Shown here: positions 8,714 through 17,953 of the stretch, in pieces
Layout: each line of letters opens with the position of its first letter
How positions within the stretch are numbered: the stretch's first letter is position 1
From: UBA7378 sp049611805
GTDB lineage: Bacteria; Pseudomonadota; Alphaproteobacteria; RS24
Direction: 5' to 3'
Assembly: GCA_049611805.1 (NCBI GenBank)
Contig: JBMZAX010000009.1
Location: 1-64,000 of the forward strand
Length of the DNA: 64,000 nt
The notes under the pieces: model-generated
Databases searched by the model: none
What the model saw: the letters and a program-made list of their open reading frames with translations, nothing else
What the model was told of the DNA's origin: nothing
Program-made: the position numbers and the translations under genes

Positions 8714-10132
8714 ATGGGTAAAGCCACCGGATTTTTGGAAATTGAACGCAAAGACCGCACGTATGAAGCGCCGGAAGCGCGTGTGCAAAATTTCCGCGAA
8801 TTTGTCATCCCGCTTGGCGAAGACACGTTGCGCGACCAGGCGGCCCGCTGCATGGATTGTGGCGTGCCCTATTGCCATAACGGGTGTCCCGTCAACAACC
8901 AGATCCCCGACTGGAACGATCTGGTCTATGAAGATGACTGGCAGACCGCACTGGCAAATCTGCATTCGACCAATAATTTCCCCGAATTTACCGGACGCAT
9001 CTGCCCGGCACCGTGCGAAGCGGCCTGCACGCTGAACATTGACGACAGCCCCGTCACCATTAAATCAATCGAATGTGCGATTATCGACAGGGGCTGGGAA
9101 AATGGCTGGATTGCCGCCGAACCGCCGGCTGAAAAAACCGGCAAATCCGTGGCGATTGTCGGGGCCGGGCCGGCAGGCATGGCCGCCGCACAACAACTTG
9201 CCCGCCAAGGCCATGATGTTCATGTCTATGAAAAACATGCAAAAGCCGGTGGCCTTTTGCGTTATGGCATTCCTGATTTCAAGATGGAAAAGCACCTCAT
9301 TGACCGCCGCGTCGAGCAGCTGGAAACCGAAGGCGTCAGATTCCATTACAACACCAATGTGGGCGTCGACATGGGCGCCAGGGAACTGGCCGACAAACAT
9401 GATGCCTTAATCATTTGCGGCGGCTCGGAAGTACCCCGCGACCTGCCGGTGGACGGGCGCGGGCTGGACGGTGTACATTTCGCCATGGATTTCCTGCCGC
9501 AGCAAAACCGTCGTGTCGGGCAAGAACCGATCGGCGACATCGCACCCATTCTCGCCGAAGACAAGCACGTTATTGTTATTGGCGGCGGCGACACGGGCTC
9601 CGACTGCATCGGCACAAGTTTCCGTCAGGGTGCCCAGTCAGTCACCCAGCTTGAAATCATGCCCATGCCGCCGGAAAAGGAAAACAAAGGCCTCACCTGG
9701 CCGGACTGGCCGCTCAAATTGCGCACATCGACCAGCCAGGAAGAAGGTGCCATTCGTGATTTTTCCGTCATGACCACCGGCATTAAGGGCGAAGACGGGC
9801 GCGTGACCGCCATCACCTGCACCAAGGTTGACGAAACCATGCAAGCTATTGCCGGTTCGGAATTTGAACTGAAGGCCGATCTGATTTTGCTCGCCATGGG
9901 CTTCATTCATCCGGTGCATGAAGGCATGCTTGACGAATTGTCATTGGAGCGCGACGGGCGCGGCAATGTGGCGGCAGACACGGCCACTTACCAGACATCT
10001 GACGCCAATATTTTTGCCTGCGGCGACATGCGGCGCGGTCAGTCGCTTGTGGTTTGGGCCATTCGTGAAGGTCGCCAATGCGCCCGCGAGGTGGATTTGG
10101 CACTTATGGGCGAAACCCGCCTGCCGCGTTAA
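8714..10132 (+). CDS. gltD: glutamate synthase (NADPH) small subunit
   Basis: This 472-residue protein has the two N-terminal cysteine clusters that bind 4Fe-4S centres (C46, C49, C54, C58; then C97, C101, C105), a FAD Rossmann motif GAGPAG at 150-155, and a later NADPH-binding VIGGGDTGSDC motif. It passes electrons from NADPH to GltB. The ATG at 8714 is chosen because it starts 1 nt after the gltB stop with GGAGAG upstream; an in-frame start at 8663 would overlap gltB needlessly. Its 3' end faces the CoxE-like gene, with no clear terminator between. Confidence 0.97.
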   Translation: MGKATGFLEIERKDRTYEAPEARVQNFREFVIPLGEDTLRDQAARCMDCGVPYCHNGCPVNNQIPDWNDLVYEDDWQTALANLHSTNNFPEFTGRICPAPCEAACTLNIDDSPVTIKSIECAIIDRGWENGWIAAEPPAEKTGKSVAIVGAGPAGMAAAQQLARQGHDVHVYEKHAKAGGLLRYGIPDFKMEKHLIDRRVEQLETEGVRFHYNTNVGVDMGARELADKHDALIICGGSEVPRDLPVDGRGLDGVHFAMDFLPQQNRRVGQEPIGDIAPILAEDKHVIVIGGGDTGSDCIGTSFRQGAQSVTQLEIMPMPPEKENKGLTWPDWPLKLRTSTSQEEGAIRDFSVMTTGIKGEDGRVTAITCTKVDETMQAIAGSEFELKADLILLAMGFIHPVHEGMLDELSLERDGRGNVAADTATYQTSDANIFACGDMRRGQSLVVWAIREGRQCAREVDLALMGETRLPR

Positions 10133-10143
10133 ACAAAACCGTG

Positions 10144-11505
10144 CTAGACGCTGACGCGCAGTAAATTATCCAGCACGCGCTCAACATCGCGCACCGAATT
10201 GCACACTTGAACATGGCTGCAATAGGCACCCAACCGGCGCATTTCGCTGTCGCCCGTATTCCAACTTGCCTCCGGTTCGGGGTTCAGCCAGATGACGCGC
10301 CGCGCGCGTGTCGCCATTTCCTTCAACAACAAATGCCCCGGATCGCCGAAATTCGACCGCGCATCGCCCAGCACCAAAAGCGTGGTGCGGTGGTCCATCT
10401 CATCCAGCACCGCATCGCTAAGGTCTTCCATCGCCATGCCGTAATCGGTTGAGCCGCCGCCATAATCGCGCAAGGCTTGCGTCATCACCTCATCCATATC
10501 CCCCGCCGACATTTGGTCGGATATTTCGCCCGCGCGGTTGGAAAACACAAAACTTCGCGTGCGCGGCATCACCTCGTCCAGACTATAGAGAAACATCAGG
10601 AAAAACCGCGACACGGCGGCCACCGAACCCGACACGTCACACATGACAATGAGGCGCGGGCGTTCGACCTTGGTGCGCTTCCAGTGCAAATCAAACAGCA
10701 GGCCGTCATTGGACATATTGCGGCGCATGGTGCGACGTACATCGAGCATGCCGCGATGGGCTTTTTTGCGCCGCCGCGCATGGCGCGTGGCAAGGCGCTT
10801 TGCCAGCTTGCGGATTAATTCACGCATGATTTTCATGTCGCTTTTGTCGAGATTGCCCAGCCGGATGCGGCTCAGTGCTTCTTCGCGCAACAATCGCCCG
10901 GCGTTTTTTGTTCGCATGGCGATCTGGCGTTCGACGAATTCGGAAACCTCTTCGAAAATCTGTGCGCGCCCGTTCTCCAATTGCTGACGGCGGGCTTCAT
11001 TGCCTTCCGCGCGCATTTGCGAAATTGTGGCGTCCAGCGCCTCCAGCCCCATGGCGTCGAGAATGCGACGGGTGAACATGCCCTGCTGGGTGAACAGGCG
11101 CGCATCATCCAGCCCCGATGCCGCCGCCGCATCCGCCAAAGCCGCCTGCATGCCGGCCTGATCGTTTTGCGCGATCATCTGCGCGAGGCCGTTCTCGCCT
11201 TCCGGTGCGGCTTCCTGCCCCCCATCCGTCTCATCTTCGGCCCCGTTAGCTTCTTGGCCTGCGTCATCTTCTTTTTCAGGTATTGGCGCTTGCGCCATAT
11301 CGGGCAGGGTGAAATAGCTGTCAAAGCAGCTGTCAAAAGCGCGCTTTTCCGGCTCGGTTTTTGCCAGACACTGGCTCAGCGCATATTTCAGAATGTCGCG
11401 GTCATCAAAACCGACGGCACCGATTACATCGGCCGCATCAATCGCTTCGGCCGGCGACACACGCACATCGGCCGCACGCAAAACGCGAATGAAATCGGCG
11501 ATCAT
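10144..11505 (-). CDS. VWA domain-containing CoxE-like protein
   Basis: This 453-residue protein has an all-alpha N-terminal region, an acidic low-complexity stretch (about residues 75-110) and a C-terminal von Willebrand A domain with the MIDAS signature D290-x-S-G-S. The arrangement is that of CoxE/DUF58-like partners of MoxR ATPases. Known pairs act as chaperones inserting metals or remodelling target complexes, such as CO dehydrogenase or nitric-oxide reductase; no such client gene lies nearby. Its ATG overlaps the stop of the MoxR gene (TAATG), so translation is probably coupled. Confidence 0.88.
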   Translation of the reverse strand: MIADFIRVLRAADVRVSPAEAIDAADVIGAVGFDDRDILKYALSQCLAKTEPEKRAFDSCFDSYFTLPDMAQAPIPEKEDDAGQEANGAEDETDGGQEAAPEGENGLAQMIAQNDQAGMQAALADAAAASGLDDARLFTQQGMFTRRILDAMGLEALDATISQMRAEGNEARRQQLENGRAQIFEEVSEFVERQIAMRTKNAGRLLREEALSRIRLGNLDKSDMKIMRELIRKLAKRLATRHARRRKKAHRGMLDVRRTMRRNMSNDGLLFDLHWKRTKVERPRLIVMCDVSGSVAAVSRFFLMFLYSLDEVMPRTRSFVFSNRAGEISDQMSAGDMDEVMTQALRDYGGGSTDYGMAMEDLSDAVLDEMDHRTTLLVLGDARSNFGDPGHLLLKEMATRARRVIWLNPEPEASWNTGDSEMRRLGAYCSHVQVCNSVRDVERVLDNLLRVSV

Positions 11506-12455
11506 TAATTGGCTGCGACGGTATTGATTTCCCGCAGCATCCGCGTAACGTCGCTCTCCACATTTTCAATATCGGATTTGAACTTCAACAAAACATTGAG
11601 CGTGTCCTGCACAAAGGCGCTGTCCAGCGTCTGCACATTGAGCAATACCAGCGTGCGCGCCCAGTCAATGGTTTCGCTGACGGCGGGCGGCTTTTTCAAA
11701 TCCATTTGCCGTATGCCCTGCACAAAAGCCACGACTTTTTCGCGCAACACCGCATCCAGTTGCGGCACGCGCGCCTGCAAAATGGCGTTTTCACGCGCGG
11801 CATCGGGAAAGTCGATATAAAGATGCAGGCACCGGCGTTTCAGCGCATCGCCTATTTCGCGCGTATTATTGGAGGTCAGAAAAACCAGCGGCGGCGTCTT
11901 GGCCTTGACCGTGCCCAGCTCCGGCACCGAGATTTGATAATCGGACAGAATTTCCAGCAGAAACGCCTCAAACTCATCGTCCGACTTATCTATTTCATCA
12001 ATCAGCAAAACCGTGCCGGCTTCGGCGCGCAAGGCTTGCAGCAGCGGGCGCGTTTGCAAAAACTGTTCGGAGAAAAACACATCCTCAAAATCATCGAGCC
12101 GCTGCATGGACTGGTCCAGCGTCGTCGCGCCGTCCATCAGATCGCCGAGCTTTTCTTTCAAAACCTGCGTATAGAGCAATTGCTTGCCATATTGCCATTC
12201 ATACAGCGCTTTGCTTTCGTCCAGCCCCTCATAACATTGCAGCCGTATCATGGGCAGGTTCAAAAAATCGGCCGTCGCCTTGGCAAGCTCGGTCTTGCCG
12301 ACACCGGGCGGGCCTTCAACCAGCATGGGTTTTTCCAGCTTGCGCGCCAGAAAAAGCGCCGTGGCGATTTGGCTGTCGCTCACATAGCCGCGCGCGGCAT
12401 ATCCGGCCTGTATCTCGGCGATTTCCGCGCCAGCGTCTTTATGCGTCTTGCTCAT
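11505..12455 (-). CDS. MoxR-family AAA+ ATPase (CoxD-like)
   Basis: The 316-residue ATPase shows Walker A GPPGVGKTE (residues 48-56), Walker B VLLIDEIDK, and a sensor-1 stretch VFLTSNNTREIGDALKRR, all typical of the MoxR branch of AAA+ proteins. These work with VWA proteins such as the following CoxE-like gene to remodel or activate metalloenzymes. I chose the ATG at 12455 (MSKTHKDAG); in-frame ATGs at 12467 and 12479 are possible and none has a good ribosome site. It follows the transglycosylase gene closely and may be in the same transcript as manC. Confidence 0.9.
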   Translation of the reverse strand: MSKTHKDAGAEIAEIQAGYAARGYVSDSQIATALFLARKLEKPMLVEGPPGVGKTELAKATADFLNLPMIRLQCYEGLDESKALYEWQYGKQLLYTQVLKEKLGDLMDGATTLDQSMQRLDDFEDVFFSEQFLQTRPLLQALRAEAGTVLLIDEIDKSDDEFEAFLLEILSDYQISVPELGTVKAKTPPLVFLTSNNTREIGDALKRRCLHLYIDFPDAARENAILQARVPQLDAVLREKVVAFVQGIRQMDLKKPPAVSETIDWARTLVLLNVQTLDSAFVQDTLNVLLKFKSDIENVESDVTRMLREINTVAAN

Positions 12456-12487
12456 GGCGCGAAACATAGCACAAACCATTGGCGGTG

Positions 12488-13753
12488 TTAGTTTTTAAGC
12501 TTATTTTTTTGCCTGAGATGGGTCAGCAGGCCGGGGGTCGGATAGCCGTCGGCAATCAGTCCCGCCTCGCGCTGATAGGCGCGAATGGCACTGATTGTCT
12601 TGCGTCCGGCAACTCCGTCAATATCGCCGACAAGATATCCGGCTTTTCGCAAAAAACGCTGCAGGGTGAAAATCTCCGGCGGCTTCAAAGGCCGGTCGCC
12701 TATCGGCCAGTCCCCGACAAGCGGCACCGCGCCGCCAAACCGCTCGCTCAAACGCCCCACGGCCAGCCCATAGGCCGGTGCCGTATTATAGCGCAACAGC
12801 GCACGGAAATTCTGCGTCACCAAAAAGGCCGGGCCGCGATGCCCGCTGGGGAGAAACAGCGACATTTCGCCAAGGCTGTCAGCCAGCGTTTCGGTCGCCG
12901 GTGTGGTGGCGCGCGCCGCACGCAATTGTCTTTCGCGCCAACGCGCCGCCGGGGCGCGCTGGTCAAGCCCGGCCACGCCATAGTCAAAATTTTCCGGCAG
13001 CACCACCTCAAAGCCCCATGGCATCCCGCGCTGCCAGCCGGAAATTTTCAGATAATTCGCCGTGGACGCCAACGCGTCTTGCGGGCTTGTCCACACATCG
13101 CGCTTACCGTCTCCGGTGCCGTCGGCGGCATAGGCCAGATAGGTGGTCGGAATAAACTGCGTGTGCCCCATGGCACCGGCCCAACTGCCGTAAAAATTAT
13201 TGATCGTCACATCGCCCGACTGCAAAATCTGCAAGGCGGCGAGCAATTGCTGGCGGCCAAATTTTGCGCGACGCCCCTCATAGCCCAGTGTCGCCAGCGC
13301 CTGCAAAACATGGAAACTGCCCTTATTGCTGCCGTAATTGGTTTCCACCCCCCAAATCGCCACAATAATGCCGACGGGCACGCCATATTGCGCTTCAAGC
13401 TTTTCCAGATAGGGCCGGTAGGCAGCAAGGTTTTCGCGCCCCAGCGTCAAGCGGTTCGGCGTGATGAGATGGTCGAGATAGGCCCATATCGGCTTTACAT
13501 ATTCGGGCTGGCTCGAAGCAAGGCGGGTCACTTCCGGTTCCGGCGTCAGCCGGTCGAGATTGACCAGATGGCGCTCCGATATGCCCTGGCCGGCGGCTTC
13601 TTCGCGCACCTCGGCAATAAACCGGTCAAAGACCGGGTCGGCCTTGGCTGTCAATGCGCTGCCAAATACCAAAAACCAGATAGCAACCAGACCGGACAAG
13701 CGCCGGTCTTTGATGCTGCAATCGTTTAATTTTGCGTCCGAGATGTCTGACAT
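12488..13753 (-). CDS. lytic murein transglycosylase, MltB-like with peptidoglycan-binding domain
   Basis: This 421-residue protein has an N-terminal hydrophobic signal/anchor (about residues 20-38), then an SLT_2-type catalytic domain whose essential glutamate is E137 in WGVETNYGS, with the supporting MGHTQFIPTTY segment. A C-terminal PG_binding_1 domain (about 355-415) follows. The family cleaves the MurNAc-GlcNAc bond of peptidoglycan with 1,6-anhydro product formation. No lipobox cysteine is apparent, so it is probably soluble periplasmic or anchored by its N-terminus. Its start overlaps the end of the epimerase gene by 28 bp. Confidence 0.92.
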   Translation of the reverse strand: MSDISDAKLNDCSIKDRRLSGLVAIWFLVFGSALTAKADPVFDRFIAEVREEAAGQGISERHLVNLDRLTPEPEVTRLASSQPEYVKPIWAYLDHLITPNRLTLGRENLAAYRPYLEKLEAQYGVPVGIIVAIWGVETNYGSNKGSFHVLQALATLGYEGRRAKFGRQQLLAALQILQSGDVTINNFYGSWAGAMGHTQFIPTTYLAYAADGTGDGKRDVWTSPQDALASTANYLKISGWQRGMPWGFEVVLPENFDYGVAGLDQRAPAARWRERQLRAARATTPATETLADSLGEMSLFLPSGHRGPAFLVTQNFRALLRYNTAPAYGLAVGRLSERFGGAVPLVGDWPIGDRPLKPPEIFTLQRFLRKAGYLVGDIDGVAGRKTISAIRAYQREAGLIADGYPTPGLLTHLRQKNKLKN

Positions 13754-14847
13754 AGGCTTGCAAGCTCCTCATTGACCGGCATCAGCCCGCCCCATAGGTG
13801 ATATAAAGTGCTGGCCGGCACCTGAACGGATTGCATCTGCGCGTCCAGATCATACACATCATGCCACAGACCGGCGGTTTCGGTAGCCAGATAGCTGTCA
13901 AAAACCGCCCTTTGCACCGCTTCATAATTCTCCGGCGCAAAAAGTTGCAGCGCACGCAAATATTCCGTCTGCGGCCAAAGCCGACGCGATGGTTGACTTA
14001 TCGTTCCGTCCGCATCAACCGCGTCAATGGCGAACCCGTCTTCCGAAGTCCCGTTTTGGCGGGCACTTTCAAACAGGGCGCGGGCTGTGCGCGTCAGCTC
14101 ATCCGGCCCGCCGCTAAATTCCAGCCAGCTGAGCAGATAGGCCCATTCAAACCCATGCCCCGGCTCCAGCGGCGCGTCCCGGCGCTGCCATGTCGGGTCG
14201 AACATCTCGTGCACGCCCGTGCCGTCGGGATTGGCAAAATGGGCTTCAAACAATGCCAAGATTTCTTCGGCGCGGGCCAAAAACGCGTCGTCGCCCGTGG
14301 CCGTATAAAGCGCCAGAAACGCTTCGAGCAAATGCATATGCGGGTTTTGCCGTCGCGGGAGCGTTGCGTCCAGATCCTCGCGATAGCCGCCATTTTCGTC
14401 TTTCAACGCGCTGTCAAGAAACGCCAATGTCTCGTCAATACAGCCCCGATATTCCGGCGCGCCGGTAATTTCAAACAGGCGCGCCAGCGCAAACAGAACA
14501 AAGGCATGGTCATATAAGTCACCCGGCCATTGCATACCGGCTCCCGTGCGGTCGAGCTGGGCGGCCCAGCCCCGGTCGCTCCGCCAGCCGCCCGCGCGCA
14601 AGGCGAACATGCCCGCCTCGGCCAGCTCCAGCGCCGGGCCCGACCATCCGGCGGCATGCGCGCTGGCAAAAACATAAATCTGGCGCGCCTGCACGCGCAC
14701 GCGCACCACCGGCAGGCCGGCATCGCGGCCGGTAAAATCCAATGCTTCGAAAAATATCCCCGCCTGCGCATCCACGCCCTGTTCGGCCCATAACGGCATT
14801 GCAGAATCAAAAAGCCAGTTGAGGCCGCGCGAGGTTTGCGTGCTCAT
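13726..14847 (-). CDS. AGE-family epimerase/isomerase (probable mannose-6-phosphate isomerase)
   Basis: This 373-residue protein resembles the N-acylglucosamine 2-epimerase superfamily, an (alpha/alpha)6 barrel, with a recognisable RLWPQTEYLRAL segment and a histidine-bearing HLWGGLMPVNEE end. Members interconvert aldose/ketose or epimeric sugars. Its start overlaps the manC stop as ATGA, so both are translated together. In that setting the likely role is fructose-6-phosphate to mannose-6-phosphate conversion feeding GDP-mannose. This assignment is inferred from the neighbour; a free-sugar epimerase remains possible. Confidence 0.8.
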   Translation of the reverse strand: MSTQTSRGLNWLFDSAMPLWAEQGVDAQAGIFFEALDFTGRDAGLPVVRVRVQARQIYVFASAHAAGWSGPALELAEAGMFALRAGGWRSDRGWAAQLDRTGAGMQWPGDLYDHAFVLFALARLFEITGAPEYRGCIDETLAFLDSALKDENGGYREDLDATLPRRQNPHMHLLEAFLALYTATGDDAFLARAEEILALFEAHFANPDGTGVHEMFDPTWQRRDAPLEPGHGFEWAYLLSWLEFSGGPDELTRTARALFESARQNGTSEDGFAIDAVDADGTISQPSRRLWPQTEYLRALQLFAPENYEAVQRAVFDSYLATETAGLWHDVYDLDAQMQSVQVPASTLYHLWGGLMPVNEELASLCQTSRTQN

Positions 14848-15944
14848 GCGTCGTCCGCCTTGATGCGCATTTGGCTTGCTTCGGTTCGTCCGGCCTGTTT
14901 CAACGCCTCGACAACTTGCTTGACCCGCTGGCTTTCAGATTTCGGCATCACCAGCACGGCATCTTGGGTTTCGATAACCACCACATCTTCCATACCGGCC
15001 AGCACGACCAACCGGCTGTCGGCAAAAACGAAATTATTTCGGGCATCGACCACAAGCGTGTCGCCGTGCAGCGCATTGTCGTCGTCATCGCGCGCGCGGC
15101 TTTGCCAAAGCGCCGACCATGAGCCGACATCGTTCCACCCCATATTGACGGGCAGCACCACGCCTTTTTGCGTTTTTTCCATCACGGCAATGTCAATGGG
15201 CAAAGCTTCGGCCGCGGCAAAAGCGGCCGCATCGGGATAAACCATCATGTCTGCAAACCGCGCACCGGCCAAAGCCGCGCGACAAGCGGCGAGAATTTGC
15301 GGGCAATGGGTCTGCATTTCCGCCAAAATGCTTTCAGCCGTGAACACGAAAATACCGCTGTTCCAGCTATAGCCGCCTTCCGCGAGCCATGCTTCGGCGG
15401 TCGCGCGGTCGGGCTTTTCGGTGAAACTGTGAATGGCAAACCCGCCGCCCGCGCGCGCGTCACCGGCGCGAATGTAGCCATAGCCGGTTTCGGGGCCGTC
15501 GGGCACAATGCCGAAGGTCACAATCGCCCCGTCCTGCGCCGCGGCAATGGCGGTTTGAATGGCGGCGTCAAAGGCGGCCCCATCCGCCACAACATGGTCG
15601 GAGGGCAATACCAGCATGGCAGCGCCCATGTCTTTTTCGCCAATCTGCAAAGCAGCAAGACAAATGGCGGCGGCCGTGTTGCGACCCTCCGGTTCCAGCA
15701 AAATATGTTGGGCGGCAACGCCCGCACTGTCGAGCGCGGCGCGCATAAGCGCGTCATGGGCGGCATTGCCGACAATGACGGGGGCGGCGTAAAGCGGGCC
15801 TTCGGGCACGCGCGCCAGCGTTTCGGCAAACATGGCACGCTCTGTGACCAGCGGCAGGAATTGTTTGGGCCGGTCACCGCGCGATGCCGGCCACAGGCGG
15901 GTTCCGGCGCCGCCCGACATAATCACCGGAATGCATTGAGCCAT
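14844..15944 (-). CDS. manC: mannose-1-phosphate guanylyltransferase
   Basis: The 366-residue nucleotidyltransferase opens with MAQCIPVIMSGGAGTRLWPASR, containing the GTP-binding GGAGTRLWP signature, followed by PKQFLPL and later FTEKP and NMGWNDVGSW motifs typical of ManC/RfbM. It makes GDP-mannose from mannose-1-phosphate and GTP for surface polysaccharide. It lacks the C-terminal isomerase domain of bifunctional ManC-ManA proteins, consistent with the adjacent separate isomerase. The ATG at 15944 is chosen for the AAGGAG site 7 nt upstream; longer in-frame extensions run into galU on the other strand. Confidence 0.95.
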   Translation of the reverse strand: MAQCIPVIMSGGAGTRLWPASRGDRPKQFLPLVTERAMFAETLARVPEGPLYAAPVIVGNAAHDALMRAALDSAGVAAQHILLEPEGRNTAAAICLAALQIGEKDMGAAMLVLPSDHVVADGAAFDAAIQTAIAAAQDGAIVTFGIVPDGPETGYGYIRAGDARAGGGFAIHSFTEKPDRATAEAWLAEGGYSWNSGIFVFTAESILAEMQTHCPQILAACRAALAGARFADMMVYPDAAAFAAAEALPIDIAVMEKTQKGVVLPVNMGWNDVGSWSALWQSRARDDDDNALHGDTLVVDARNNFVFADSRLVVLAGMEDVVVIETQDAVLVMPKSESQRVKQVVEALKQAGRTEASQMRIKADDA

Positions 15945-16016
15945 ATCCAAACTCCTTATACAGTCTGCATATATCAGATTCATCCCGCCCGTTGATAAGT
16001 TTATGCAGGATTTTAC

Positions 16017-16910
16017 ATGACCCAAACCGTCCGAAAGGTTGTTTTCCCCGTTGCCGGCCTCGGCACACGTTTTTTGCCCGCCACAAAAGCCGTCCCCAAA
16101 GAAATGTTGCCCGTTGTCGACCGACCGCTCATCCAATGGGCGGTTGAAGAAGCCGCGGCGGCCGGATGTAACGAGTTTATCTTTGTAACCTCGCCGCATA
16201 AGCGAGCCATTCTTGAGCATTTTTCCGCCGCACCGGCCTATCAGGAGGTGCTGGAGGCACGCGGCAAACATGATGAACTGGCACTGCTTCGGGCCGGTCT
16301 GCCCGAAAACGCCAAAATCACGGAAGTTTATCAAGACAAACCCCTGGGGCTCGGACACGCCATTTGGTGCGCGCGCGAGGCCGTTGGCGACGAGCCTTTC
16401 GCGGTCATTTTGCCCGATGATATGGTGCTGCATGCAAAAGGCTGCCTGTCGCAAATGGTTGAACAATATGAACAGCTTGGCGGCAATTTGGTAGCTATTG
16501 AAGCGGTTCCACACGACCAGACACAACGCTATGGCGTGCTGGACCCCGGTGCCGAAACCGACGCATTGGTGGCCATTAAAGGTCTGGTTGAAAAACCCGC
16601 CCCCGCAGATGCGCCGTCCAATCTGGCGATTATCGGCCGCTATATTCTTGACCCGAAAGTTATGGAAGATCTTTCCGCCTTCAATAAGGGCGCGGGCGGG
16701 GAAATCCAGATAACCGATACGCTGGCCAATCTCATCGGCACGCTACCCCTGCACGGATACAAGTTTCAGGGGCGACGCTATGATTGCGGCAATCGTGTGG
16801 GTTTCCTTGCGGCCAATCTCGCTTTTGCGCTGTCGCAGAGCGGTGCGGGCGGGCAAAGTGATTTGGGCGAAAATCTGCGTGCCGTTCTGCGCGACATTAT
16901 GGACGGCTGA
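16017..16910 (+). CDS. galU: UTP-glucose-1-phosphate uridylyltransferase
   Basis: The 297-residue protein carries the UTP-binding motif GLGTRFLPATKAVPKEMLP near its N-terminus, VEKP later, and the length usual for bacterial GalU. It makes UDP-glucose from glucose-1-phosphate, a precursor for lipopolysaccharide and other glycans. A GCAGGA ribosome site precedes the ATG. It is divergent from manC across a 72-bp intergenic region and is followed by kdsD, so this short stretch collects sugar-nucleotide and Kdo-pathway functions. Confidence 0.96.
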   Translation: MTQTVRKVVFPVAGLGTRFLPATKAVPKEMLPVVDRPLIQWAVEEAAAAGCNEFIFVTSPHKRAILEHFSAAPAYQEVLEARGKHDELALLRAGLPENAKITEVYQDKPLGLGHAIWCAREAVGDEPFAVILPDDMVLHAKGCLSQMVEQYEQLGGNLVAIEAVPHDQTQRYGVLDPGAETDALVAIKGLVEKPAPADAPSNLAIIGRYILDPKVMEDLSAFNKGAGGEIQITDTLANLIGTLPLHGYKFQGRRYDCGNRVGFLAANLAFALSQSGAGGQSDLGENLRAVLRDIMDG

Positions 16911-16980
16911 CTTTTCCCCTAACTTAATGACATTTCTTCAAAATTCGGGCATACAATTTGTATGAAACGGATTTTATCCC

Positions 16981-17937
16981 ATGACTGAAACCGCGCTGAG
17001 CTCCGCCCGGCGCACGCTGGCGACCGAAATTGACGGTCTGCAATCGCTTTCTGAGGCACTCGACGACAATTTTGAGCAGGCCGTAACCGCGCTTGCAGAG
17101 ATTTCCGGGCGCGTGATTGTTTCCGGCATGGGCAAAAGCGGGCATATCGGTGCCAAAATTGCGGCAACCATGGCCTCGACCGGTACGCCGGCCCAATTTG
17201 TCCATCCGGGCGAAGCCAGCCATGGCGACCTCGGCATGATCACGAGCAGCGATGCGGTGCTTGCCCTGTCATGGTCGGGCGAAACGGCTGAACTGGCAAA
17301 TCTCATTGATTATGCCAAACGCTTTTCGATCCCGCTTATTGCGCTGACGTCCGGTGCAGACAGCCTGCTGGGGCGTCAGGCCGATATCTGCATCACCCTG
17401 CCGAAAAGCACCGAAGCGTGCCCCAATGGTTTGGCCCCGACAACCTCGACGACCATGCAGCTTGCGCTCGGTGATGCGCTGGCCATCGCGCTGCTTGAAA
17501 AGCGCAAATTTACGCCGACCGATTTCAAAAACTTTCACCCTGGCGGCAAGCTGGGGGCCGGCCTTGTCTTGGTTCACGATGTAATGCACTCCGGCGCGGC
17601 GCTCCCGCTTGCACCGGTCGGCACGCGCATGGATGAAGCGTTAATTGTCATGACCGAGAAGGGCTTCGGGTGTCTGGGCATTCAAACACCCGACAACACG
17701 CTTGCCGGAATTATTTCCGACGGTGATTTGCGCCGCCATATGAGCGCCGAACTGCTTACGCAAAATGTAGAAGATATTATGACATCGACGCCGGTGACCA
17801 TCCCGGCCGATCTGGTTTCGGGCGAAGCCCTGCAGATCATGAATGATCGGAATATCCAGTGTTTATTTGTGTGTAAAGACGAAAAGCCGATAGGTCTTGT
17901 CCGAATACTCGACCTTCTTAAAATCGGCGTGGCCTAA
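16981..17937 (+). CDS. kdsD: arabinose-5-phosphate isomerase (KpsF/GutQ type)
   Basis: This 318-residue protein combines an N-terminal SIS domain (about residues 35-165; MGKSGHIGAKIAATMASTGT and SWSGETAE motifs) with two C-terminal CBS domains (about 200-318). This is the domain order of KdsD, which converts ribulose-5-phosphate to arabinose-5-phosphate, the first step of Kdo synthesis for lipopolysaccharide. The start has no strong ribosome site. It lies 70 bp after galU and 16 bp before a TonB-dependent receptor gene on the same strand. Confidence 0.95.
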   Translation: MTETALSSARRTLATEIDGLQSLSEALDDNFEQAVTALAEISGRVIVSGMGKSGHIGAKIAATMASTGTPAQFVHPGEASHGDLGMITSSDAVLALSWSGETAELANLIDYAKRFSIPLIALTSGADSLLGRQADICITLPKSTEACPNGLAPTTSTTMQLALGDALAIALLEKRKFTPTDFKNFHPGGKLGAGLVLVHDVMHSGAALPLAPVGTRMDEALIVMTEKGFGCLGIQTPDNTLAGIISDGDLRRHMSAELLTQNVEDIMTSTPVTIPADLVSGEALQIMNDRNIQCLFVCKDEKPIGLVRILDLLKIGVA

Positions 17938-17953
17938 ACGAAAGGAAACCCCT

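Noticed and set aside
6994..8853. A 619-codon open frame antisense to gltB and the start of gltD.
   Set aside because: GC-rich coding sequence often leaves the antisense frame open. It has no family motifs, and it lies entirely on clear gltBD coding sequence.
12479..13729. A 416-codon frame antisense to the transglycosylase gene.
   Set aside because: The opposite strand has intact catalytic and binding domains; this frame shows none.
15945..16526. An N-terminal extension of manC of nearly 200 codons.
   Set aside because: It would overlap galU on the other strand, while ATG 15944 has a good AAGGAG site and starts at the conserved family N-terminus.
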